From an uncultured Eubacterium sp. (GTDB lineage: Bacteria > Bacillota > Clostridia > Lachnospirales > Lachnospiraceae): a DNA stretch of 5,521 bases. The stretch is taken from positions 1 through 5,521 of the forward strand of contig CAJOPM010000147.1 of the NCBI GenBank assembly GCA_905236225.1, given 5' to 3'. A program made the translations under genes and the position numbers. Positions 1 through 5,521 of the stretch are shown in pieces (the first letter of the stretch is position 1; each line of letters begins with the position of its first letter). The notes below the pieces were generated by a model that made no database searches, had not been told where the DNA came from, and worked only from the letters and a program-made list of their open reading frames with translations.

Positions 1-16
1 TTAAAATGGTCATTTC

Positions 17-45
17 TTGCATAATATGTATTGATTTAGTATAAT
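17..45 (+). promoter_or_regulatory. Probable sigma-A promoter of the proB operon
   Basis: A perfect -10 hexamer TATAAT lies at 40-45. Exactly 17 bases upstream is TTGCAT (17-22), which matches the -35 consensus TTGACA at three of six positions, including the TTG. Transcription would start near position 52 and leave a leader of about 30 bases before the proB ATG at 84. No gene is visible in 1-83, so this is the natural promoter for proB and the genes downstream. The call rests on consensus match and position only. Confidence 0.65.
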
Positions 46-83
46 GCTAAACGTCGAAAAAAAGCAATGAAAGGCTTAATTAT

Positions 84-926
84 ATGAATAGACCATGTCT
101 GGAAAAAAAGAGAAGAATAGTTATTAAGGTGGGCTCATCTTCGCTTGCTCATAAAGAGACCGGAGACTTGTATTTAGCTAAGATTGAGAAAATGGTTAGA
201 GAAATTTGTGATCTTAGGAATTCAGGAATAGATGTATGTCTGGTCTCGTCCGGAGCTATAGCTGTTGGGAAGCAAGCAATGGGTCTTAAGACATTAGATA
301 CAAAGAAACATCAAAAGCAGGCATGTGCTGCGATAGGGCAGGCTCGCCTGATGATGATTTATCAAAGAATGTTTTCTGAATATAATCAGAATGTTGCACA
401 GATTCTCATGACAAAGAATACAATGACGATACCTAACTCTAGGAAAAATGCAAAAAATACATTTGATTCTTTGTTTAACATGGGGGTTATACCTATTGTA
501 AATGAAAATGATACAGTATCTACATATGAGATGAAGTTTGGCGATAATGACACATTATCAGCGCTTGTGACCACGCTTATAGGTGGAGATTTATTGGTGC
601 TGCTTTCTGATATAGACGGCATGTATACAGATGATCCCAATGTAAATAAAGATGCGCAACTAATTGAATATGTAGCTAATATCACGGATGATATACTTGC
701 AATGGGAAAAAACAGCACCGGTAGCAATATTGGCACCGGCGGCATGGAGACTAAGCTTAGAGCAGCTCAGATATCTACATATGCAGGTGCAGATATGATT
801 ATTATCAATAGTAACGACCTTAATGCACTTCATCATTTGTTTGATAACAGTTATAGAGGGACATTGTTTGCAAAATGTCCTAACAGCAACTTTTCTTTAG
901 AAGAATTTTTGAGTAAGGATGAATAA
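84..926 (+). CDS. proB: Glutamate 5-kinase, short form without PUA domain
   Basis: This enzyme phosphorylates L-glutamate with ATP to give glutamyl 5-phosphate, the first step of proline synthesis in the cytoplasm. The 280-residue product is a single amino-acid-kinase domain. Visible motifs are the N-terminal IVIKVGSSSL (12-21, with Lys15), VSSGAIAVG (54-62), NEND (140-143) and FGDND (152-156) of the glutamate site, LSDIDGMYTDDP (174-185), and GTGGMETKL (217-225) of the nucleotide site. It lacks the C-terminal PUA domain of the roughly 367-residue E. coli protein, which is common in Firmicutes. The start at 84 follows a modest AAGG site (71-74) and gives the expected short lead to the kinase fold. 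The stop overlaps the miaB start by one base. proA, the usual partner, does not follow, so it must lie elsewhere if the pathway is complete. Confidence 0.95.
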   Translation: MNRPCLEKKRRIVIKVGSSSLAHKETGDLYLAKIEKMVREICDLRNSGIDVCLVSSGAIAVGKQAMGLKTLDTKKHQKQACAAIGQARLMMIYQRMFSEYNQNVAQILMTKNTMTIPNSRKNAKNTFDSLFNMGVIPIVNENDTVSTYEMKFGDNDTLSALVTTLIGGDLLVLLSDIDGMYTDDPNVNKDAQLIEYVANITDDILAMGKNSTGSNIGTGGMETKLRAAQISTYAGADMIIINSNDLNALHHLFDNSYRGTLFAKCPNSNFSLEEFLSKDE

Positions 927-2341
927 TGAACGATATTAATATACCAGTATCAGAGCCTGACAGACAATTTTATTTTATTGAGCAGGCAAAAAAATATATT
1001 GATTTTTTAAAAGAAAAAAAAGGACGCGCCCTTACATATTTTGTGGATACTTTTGGATGTCAGATGAATGCCAGAGATTCCGAAAAAATAAGAGGTATAT
1101 TAGAAAAGATAGGATATATCCCGGCAAATAGCGAGGATGCGGATTTTGTACTTTATAATACATGTACTGTTAGAGAAAACGCCAATAATAAGGTTTATGG
1201 ACGCTTAGGGGCGCTAAGTTCAATAAAGAAAAAAAATCCTGATATGAAGATAGCAATATGCGGATGCATGATGCAAGAAGAAGGGCCGCTAAACAAGATA
1301 AAACAAAGCTATTCTTTTGTGGATATTATTTTTGGGACGCACAATATATTTATGTTATCGGAACTTATAGTTCGATCATTTGAAGAAGAACGTATGGTTA
1401 TAGAACTGTGGGAGAACACAGATAAGATCGTTGAAAATCTTCCGGTTAAACGTAAATATCCTTTTAAATCAGGCGTAAATATCATGTTTGGCTGCAATAA
1501 TTTTTGCAGCTATTGTATTGTGCCTTATGTTAGAGGAAGAGAGCGCTCGAGAAGAAGTGAAGACATTATTGCTGAGATAAAAGATTTAGTAAATGATGGA
1601 GTAGTAGAGGTAATGCTGCTTGGACAAAACGTTAATTCATACGGTAAGACGTTAGATACTCCAATCAGTTTTGCTAATCTGTTAAAACAAATAGACGCTA
1701 TAGAAGGGTTAAAGCGAATTAGATTTATGACATCTCATCCCAAGGATTTATCGGACGAATTAATAGATGTTATGGCAAACTCCGATAAGATTTGTTCACA
1801 TTTACATCTTCCGTTGCAATCAGGTTCATCTCGTTTGCTTAAGGAGATGAATAGACATTATGATAAAGAAGGGTATTTAGAACTTGTTTCAAAAATAAAA
1901 AAAGCAATGCCTGATATTTCGCTTACAACAGATATAATTGTAGGGTATCCTACAGAGACGCAAAAAGATTTTGAAGAGACGATGGATGTTGTAAAAAAGG
2001 TTGGATTTGATAATGCATTTACCTTTATATATTCAAAAAGAAGCGGGACTAAAGCTGCGCTTAGTGACAGCTTTGTACCCGAGGATATAATAAAAGAACG
2101 ATTTGACAGATTGTTAAATGAAATTAAAAGAATTTCGAGCGAAAAAGCAATTAAATTACAAGGATTAACAAAAGATGTGTTAGCTGAGCAGGTAAATGCT
2201 AAAGATAACACTCTTCTAACAGGAAGACTTTCTAATAACAGCGTAGTTCATTTTAAGGCAGATAAAAGCCTTATAGGGAAAATAGTTCCTGTAAAACTGA
2301 TAGACTCGAAAGGGTTTTATTATATCGGAGAACTTGCATGA
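926..2341 (+). CDS. miaB: tRNA-2-methylthio-N6-dimethylallyladenosine synthase
   Basis: MiaB is a radical-SAM methylthiotransferase. It adds a methylthio group at C2 of N6-isopentenyladenosine-37 in tRNAs that read UNN codons, using two [4Fe-4S] clusters. The 471-residue product has the full family layout. The N-terminal UPF0004 domain (about 36-150) carries Cys45 (GCQMNARDS), Cys80 (NTCTVRENA) and Cys114 (CGCM). The radical-SAM core has the CxxxCxxC motif at Cys190, Cys194 and Cys197. A TRAM RNA-binding domain covers about 405-470. Residues 1-35 form the short extension common in clostridial MiaB and support this start. AAGGA at 915-919, six bases upstream, is the ribosome site. The TAATG overlap with proB suggests translational coupling, and the stop overlaps the next ATG as ATGA. 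MtaB and RimO paralogues are less likely because the N-terminal cysteine contexts are MiaB-type. The partner miaA is not in the window. Confidence 0.96.
   Translation: MNDINIPVSEPDRQFYFIEQAKKYIDFLKEKKGRALTYFVDTFGCQMNARDSEKIRGILEKIGYIPANSEDADFVLYNTCTVRENANNKVYGRLGALSSIKKKNPDMKIAICGCMMQEEGPLNKIKQSYSFVDIIFGTHNIFMLSELIVRSFEEERMVIELWENTDKIVENLPVKRKYPFKSGVNIMFGCNNFCSYCIVPYVRGRERSRRSEDIIAEIKDLVNDGVVEVMLLGQNVNSYGKTLDTPISFANLLKQIDAIEGLKRIRFMTSHPKDLSDELIDVMANSDKICSHLHLPLQSGSSRLLKEMNRHYDKEGYLELVSKIKKAMPDISLTTDIIVGYPTETQKDFEETMDVVKKVGFDNAFTFIYSKRSGTKAALSDSFVPEDIIKERFDRLLNEIKRISSEKAIKLQGLTKDVLAEQVNAKDNTLLTGRLSNNSVVHFKADKSLIGKIVPVKLIDSKGFYYIGELA
2327..2340 (+). promoter_or_regulatory. Ribosome site and coupled ATG that fix the Gx gene start
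   Basis: GGAG at 2327-2330 lies seven bases before an ATG at 2338-2340, and that ATG overlaps the miaB TGA (2339-2341). This is a textbook coupled start and is in frame with the Gx/NusG-II reading frame. The next in-frame ATG, at 2470, has no visible Shine-Dalgarno. The site therefore marks 2338 as the ancestral start despite the TAG three codons later. Confidence 0.7.
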
Positions 2342-3255
2342 AACATTAGGTAGCATTTTGCGGGGTTTTTTTAGCGTTAGCGCTGGTATTTAGTTATGTA
2401 GAATCGCTGATTCCTGTTGCAGTTGCTATTCCGGGGGTTAAACTTGGCATTGCAAATATAGTTATTATTATGGTGCTTTACCTTGTCGGGACTAAACAAG
2501 CATATGTGGTTTCTGTACTTAGAGTTATATTAGCGGGATTCATGTTTGGCAATTTGTTTAGTATAATATATGGAATTAGCGGAGCTATACTTAGTCTTAG
2601 CGTGATGTTGATTCTTTATAAATCCAAGCGGTTTCACATGGTCTCAATAAGCTGTGCAGGCGGTATTGCTCACAATTTAGGACAAATTATTGTAGCTTCC
2701 ATAATAGTACAAAATTACAATATTATGTACTATTTTGCGGTTTTAATGATAGCCGGATGCATAACTGGAATTATAATAGGCTTTGTAGCTTGTGAGATGG
2801 TCAAACGTATAGGAACGTTTGTTAATAAAGATATCAAAAAAGAAGATTATTATCTTAATAAGATTAAGATAAATGACATTATTCTAATAATTGCTATAAT
2901 TGCTTTTTCGATAGTATCTTTGGTAGGAATCAATATAGCTAAAGATGCAGATGCTGATATTGTAAGGATTAGTGTAGACGGAGAGATTTATGGCGAATAT
3001 TCACTCGAAAAGAATAATAATATAGAAGTGGTAATTGATGGTGAAGTGCAAAATGTCGTTACTATATCTGATGGAAAGTGTTATATGAGTCATGCATCGT
3101 GCCCGGATAAACTATGCGTTAATCAGGGGGCCATTCACACAGATAAACAGTCTATTATATGCCTTCCCAATAAAGTTGTGGTTGAAGTTGTAAAAGGTGA
3201 TGGTGCAAATGCTGATGATAGCAGTGATGATACGCCGGATGCAATTGTAAAATAA
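2338..3255 (+). CDS. Gx-transporter/NusG domain II fusion membrane protein, in-frame TAG at codon 4
   Basis: This is a membrane protein of unclear function. The N-terminal part resembles the Gx-transporter family, often labelled heptaprenyl diphosphate synthase component I and probably a small-solute membrane component rather than a synthase. Its marks, in codons counted from 2338, are YVESLIP (20-26), IPGVKLGIANI (31-41) and a following LRVILAGFMFGNLFSIIYG stretch, with several hydrophobic segments to about codon 154. A lysine-rich linker and another membrane segment (about 180-200) lead to a NusG domain II (about 207-285) with SCPDKLC and ICLPNK cysteine motifs. The C-terminal tail is acidic. 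By the positive-inside rule the NusG-II part would lie outside the membrane. The start at 2338 has a good ribosome site but is followed by TAG at 2347. The frame is otherwise open and family-like. Initiation at ATG 2470 would give 261 residues without the first membrane segment and the ESLIP motif. The gene may therefore be inactive, truncated, read through or mis-sequenced. Confidence 0.8.
2347..2349 (+). other. In-frame amber codon near the start of the Gx/NusG-II gene
   Basis: Reading from ATG 2338 gives Met-Lys-His-TAG, then Val-Ala-Phe-Cys-Gly-Val-Phe-Leu-Ala-Leu. These later residues fit the usual Gx N-terminus, which generally has a lysine-rich lead at this point. One A-to-T change (AAG to TAG) would explain it. 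There is no in-frame ATG, GTG or TTG between the TAG and 2470. TAG acts as a normal stop here, since ruvA ends with TAG at its expected length, so general recoding is unlikely. Confidence 0.85.
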
Positions 3256-3266
3256 AGGGGAAATTA

Positions 3267-3866
3267 ATGTTTGCTTATTTAATCGGAGAAATAACCCAAA
3301 TTGACGAAGATGAAGTTTTTCTTGAAGTAAATAACATAGGATATGAAGTATTCATGCCTAAAAGTGAAATAGCAAAGCTAAAAGTATCAGCAGAAGAGAT
3401 AAAGATTTATACTCATTTTCAAGTTAGAGAAGATGCATTTATAATATATGGATTTACTAAAGAAAAAACCAGAAGTATATTTAAAAAGCTTATAACTGTA
3501 AATGGAATCGGGCCTAAAGGTGCACTTGCAATTTTATCGGAGTTAACAATAGATGAGCTGATAAGTGCAATATTATCGGATGATGAAAAGACAATTTCCA
3601 AGGCTAACGGTATTGGTGCAAAGACGGCTAAAAGACTTATTATAGAGCTTAAAGATAAAATAGACGTCGAGGGCATGGTTGGTATAAAAGATGATGATGT
3701 AGCGGATGAGAAAATATCATTAAGATCAGAAGCTATAGATGCGCTTAGTGTATTAGGTTACTCTAAATCTGAAGCATTTAAGGCTATATCAGGTCTGAAT
3801 ATTGCTGATTATAATGATGTTGAAAGTTTGTTAAAAGATGCTCTTAAAAACCTGGCGTTATTATAG
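3267..3866 (+). CDS. ruvA: Holliday junction branch migration complex subunit RuvA
   Basis: RuvA binds four-way DNA junctions as a tetramer and loads the RuvB motor for branch migration in recombinational repair. The 199-residue product matches the family length of about 200. It has an N-terminal OB-fold (1-63, MFAYLIGEI start and YGFT end). Two helix-hairpin-helix motifs follow, around VNGIGPKGA (78-86) and ANGIGAKTAKRL (113-124), which contact the DNA backbone. After a flexible linker, the C-terminal domain III (about 152-199) binds RuvB. A strong AAAGGGG ribosome site (3254-3260), overlapping the upstream stop, lies six bases before the ATG. Only 11 bases separate it from the Gx/NusG-II gene, so the two are almost certainly co-transcribed. 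It ends in TAG. Confidence 0.97.
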   Translation: MFAYLIGEITQIDEDEVFLEVNNIGYEVFMPKSEIAKLKVSAEEIKIYTHFQVREDAFIIYGFTKEKTRSIFKKLITVNGIGPKGALAILSELTIDELISAILSDDEKTISKANGIGAKTAKRLIIELKDKIDVEGMVGIKDDDVADEKISLRSEAIDALSVLGYSKSEAFKAISGLNIADYNDVESLLKDALKNLALL

Positions 3867-3887
3867 ATGTTAAGCGAGGGATAGATT

Positions 3888-4886
3888 ATGTCAAAAAGGA
3901 TAATATCTACAGATATTAGTGAAACAGAAGCGGGAGTAGAAAATACTCTAAGACCGCAAAAGTTTGAAGATTATATAGGTCAACAATCGGTAAAAGAAAA
4001 TCTTAAAATATATATTAAGGCTGCAATAGGACGTAATGAAGCCCTTGATCATGTATTGCTATATGGACCGCCCGGACTCGGAAAAACGACACTTGCAGGC
4101 ATTATAGCTTCCGAGATGGGGGTTAATATAAAGATTACGACAGGACCTGCAATATCTAAACCGGGTGAGATGGCAGCAATATTATCCGGACTCTCAGAGG
4201 GCGATGTGCTGTTTGTTGATGAAATACATAGACTGAATCGACAAGTTGAAGAAGTTCTATATCCGGCAATGGAAGATTACAGTATTGATATTGTTATCGG
4301 AAAAGGACAGACGGCACGCTCTATTAGGCTGGATTTGCCTAAATTTACGTTAATCGGAGCTACAACAAGAGCCGGATTAATATCTGCTCCGCTTAGAGAT
4401 CGATTTGGTGTTGTCAGTCATATGGACTTTTATACAAAAGATGAACTGCTTAAAATAATAACAAATTCAGCTAATGTTTTAAATGTAGACATAGAAACGG
4501 ATGGAGCATATGAGCTTGCAAGAAGGTCAAGGGGGACGCCTAGACTTGCTAACAGATTATTAAAACGTGTCAGAGATTTTGCACAAGTAGAGTATGATGG
4601 CATAATAACCAAAGAAGTTGCACAAAATGCCTTAGACAGACTCAAGGTAGATAAAGAAGGATTAGATGATAATGACAGACTTATATTAGATACAATTATG
4701 GTTAAATTCAGTGGGGGTCCTGTGGGATTAGAGACTTTAGCCGCAGCCATCGGTGAAGATAGCGGAACTATTGAAGATGTTTATGAACCATACTTAGTAA
4801 AAAATGGGTTTATCAACCGTACTCCAAAAGGAAGAGTCGCAACATCAAGAGCGTTTGATCATTTTGGTATTGAAATGCCAAAATGA
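3888..4886 (+). CDS. ruvB: Holliday junction branch migration ATPase RuvB
   Basis: RuvB is the hexameric AAA+ motor that drives branch migration of Holliday junctions with RuvA. The 332-residue product is full length. It shows Walker A GPPGLGKTT (60-68), Walker B with DEIH (111-114), sensor 1 within LIGATTRAG (155-163), the arginine finger Arg172 in LRDRFG (169-174), and the sensor 2 region SRGTPRLANRLLKR. A C-terminal winged-helix domain ends in the conserved TPKGRVAT stretch. GAGGG at 3876-3880, seven bases upstream, sets the start. The gene lies 21 bases after ruvA, as in most bacteria. ruvC, the resolvase, is absent from the window; many Firmicutes lack it and use RecU instead. Confidence 0.98.
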   Translation: MSKRIISTDISETEAGVENTLRPQKFEDYIGQQSVKENLKIYIKAAIGRNEALDHVLLYGPPGLGKTTLAGIIASEMGVNIKITTGPAISKPGEMAAILSGLSEGDVLFVDEIHRLNRQVEEVLYPAMEDYSIDIVIGKGQTARSIRLDLPKFTLIGATTRAGLISAPLRDRFGVVSHMDFYTKDELLKIITNSANVLNVDIETDGAYELARRSRGTPRLANRLLKRVRDFAQVEYDGIITKEVAQNALDRLKVDKEGLDDNDRLILDTIMVKFSGGPVGLETLAAAIGEDSGTIEDVYEPYLVKNGFINRTPKGRVATSRAFDHFGIEMPK

Positions 4887-4896
4887 TAAGTCTATG

Positions 4897-4905
4897 TGTT
4901 ATACT
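4897..4905 (+). promoter_or_regulatory. Possible extended -10 promoter for zapA
   Basis: The sequence TG-T-TATACT fits an extended -10 element (TGN before a TATAAT-like hexamer with one mismatch). It lies in the 56-base gap between ruvB and zapA. No convincing -35 sits 16-18 bases upstream; TTGAAA at 4870-4875 is 24 bases away, which is too far. Transcription would start near 4912, about 30 bases before the zapA ATG. This could let zapA be expressed apart from the ruvAB operon. The evidence is motif match only. Confidence 0.4.
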
Positions 4906-4942
4906 ATTTTAGGTAATTATTCAAGTTTAGTGAGGTGCTTAT

Positions 4943-5431
4943 ATGGCAGTTAAGTCAGATGCTGAGGTTATAATCGGCGGGAAAATATATACTTTAAGCG
5001 GATATGAAGATGTCGAATATCTTCAGAAGGTGGCATCATATATAAATAGAAAAATATCTGAAGTTAAAGCGCTGGCAGGATATACATCCTTAACAAATGA
5101 TATGAAAGCTGTGCTTGTTAACATTAACTTGGCAGATGATTACTTTAAAGCTAAAGATAATGCCGATAATGCCAATATGCAGATAGTCGACAAAGATAAA
5201 GAAGTATATGAGGCTAAACATGACCTTGTATCTGAAAAAATGCACTTATCTGACCTCAAAAAACAACTTGATGATGCAAAAGAAAGCGAAGAGAAGCTAA
5301 AAGCGCAGCTTGCTGATTTGACAAAAAAATACGAAGAATTATCAAAAATAAAAAAAGAGATGGAATTGGCACTAGAGGATTCGCTACTTGGTAAAGCAAA
5401 TAAAGGTAAGGATAACAAAGGAAGTAATTAA
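4943..5431 (+). CDS. zapA: ZapA-like cell division protein with long coiled coil
   Basis: ZapA binds FtsZ at midcell and promotes bundling of its filaments during Z-ring assembly. Residues about 5-42 match the ZapA head: a short beta hairpin (EVIIGGKIYTLSGYED), then a helix with YLQKVASYINRKISEVK. From about residue 43 to 150 the protein is helical and rich in Lys, Glu, Asp, Leu and Ala, with heptad-like spacing typical of a coiled coil. It ends in a Lys/Gly/Asn tail. At 162 residues it is longer than the usual 85-130, mainly through the coiled coil; extended forms are known in clostridia. GAGGTG at 4932-4937, five bases before the ATG, fixes the start. Its place after ruvB is familiar in Lachnospiraceae, where a U32 peptidase gene often follows, but the window ends first. 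Confidence 0.85.
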   Translation: MAVKSDAEVIIGGKIYTLSGYEDVEYLQKVASYINRKISEVKALAGYTSLTNDMKAVLVNINLADDYFKAKDNADNANMQIVDKDKEVYEAKHDLVSEKMHLSDLKKQLDDAKESEEKLKAQLADLTKKYEELSKIKKEMELALEDSLLGKANKGKDNKGSN

Positions 5432-5439
5432 ACCGTTTA

Positions 5440-5510
5440 TCTCAGTCGGATAAGACCCCTTCCTCTAAGCGTAGCGAAGGTAGGGGTTATAACAAACTGG
5501 TCTCAGTCGG
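5440..5510. repeat. Pair of 10-base direct repeats around a hairpin
   Basis: The sequence TCTCAGTCGG occurs at 5440-5449 and again at 5501-5510, 61 bases apart, on either side of the GC-rich hairpin. A shorter repeat GGGGTTA occurs at 5483-5489 and 5509-5515. The 90 bases after zapA hold no reading frame of note. The arrangement suggests a small intergenic repeat or a duplicated structural RNA segment, but no known element is recognised. Confidence 0.5.
5455..5487 (+). terminator. Imperfect GC-rich hairpin after zapA, possible terminator
   Basis: ACCCCT (5455-5460) pairs with AGGGGT (5482-5487). After a T/T mismatch, CCT (5462-5464) pairs with AGG (5478-5480). An inner CTA/TAG pair (5465-5467 with 5472-5474) closes an AGCG tetraloop, leaving CGA bulged on the 3' side. 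It starts 24 bases after the zapA stop, a natural place for a terminator. However, TATAAC follows instead of a T-tract on the + strand, and the minus strand also lacks one. It may be an intergenic repeat hairpin or a 3'-end stabiliser rather than a standard intrinsic terminator. Confidence 0.4.
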
Positions 5511-5521
5511 GGTTACCCTAA

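Noticed and set aside
67..87. A tiny frame ATG AAA GGC ... TGA (six codons) just before proB, overlapping its ATG
   Set aside because: It has no ribosome site of its own and no recognisable content. AT-rich sequence gives such frames by chance, and the AAGG inside it serves proB.
386..745. Minus-strand open frames inside proB, and similar ones inside miaB, ruvA, ruvB and zapA
   Set aside because: They lie wholly within well-supported genes, are rich in Ser, Ile and Phe as expected from reverse reading of these codons, and show no domain or ribosome site.
2347..2349. TAG recoded as an amino acid throughout this genome
   Set aside because: ruvA ends at TAG with exactly the expected family length, so TAG works as a stop in the same window.
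2338..2372. Met-Lys-His-stop followed by GGGGTTTTTTT, looking like a leader peptide with an attenuator
   Set aside because: There is no C-rich stretch upstream to pair with GGGG, so no terminator hairpin forms. The T-run reads as Val-Phe-Leu codons of the Gx protein.
2362..2372. Homopolymer-driven frameshift (G4T7) as the cause of the broken Gx start
   Set aside because: Codons on both sides of the run are family-like in the same frame, so no frameshift is needed; only the TAG is out of place.
2373..2384. Small inverted repeat AGCG-TTAG-CGCT within the Gx coding sequence
   Set aside because: Only four base pairs and explained by Leu-Ala codons; too weak to call a regulatory hairpin.

Overview
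This window looks like ordinary chromosome from a low-GC Gram-positive anaerobe of the class Clostridia, most likely Lachnospiraceae or a close relative. The reasons are the AT-rich codon use, strong Shine-Dalgarno sites, a short glutamate 5-kinase, a MiaB with the N-terminal extension usual in clostridia, a Gx-transporter/NusG-II protein, and the ruvA-ruvB-zapA order. The family assignment is inferred; no rRNA or other marker is present.

All six genes lie on the + strand and are tightly packed. Positions 1-83 hold a good sigma-A-type promoter. proB (glutamate 5-kinase) overlaps miaB (tRNA methylthiotransferase) by one base (TAATG). miaB overlaps the start of a membrane protein gene (ATGA). 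That gene encodes a Gx-transporter (Hpre_diP_synt_I-like) part joined to a NusG domain II part. It is followed closely by ruvA and ruvB (Holliday junction branch migration) and zapA (FtsZ-ring regulator with a long coiled coil). zapA may also have its own extended -10 promoter. The last 90 bases hold a GC-rich imperfect hairpin flanked by two copies of a 10-base repeat and no gene.

The functions are mixed housekeeping ones: proline synthesis, tRNA modification, an unknown membrane function, recombination and division. They share transcription and translational coupling more than one pathway.

The oddest feature is in the Gx/NusG-II gene. Its natural start (ATG at 2338, good Shine-Dalgarno, ATGA coupling) is followed by an in-frame TAG at codon 4. 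The family-like reading frame then continues undamaged to 3255. I found no CRISPR array, tRNA, rRNA, insertion sequence or defence system, and no clearly novel system.
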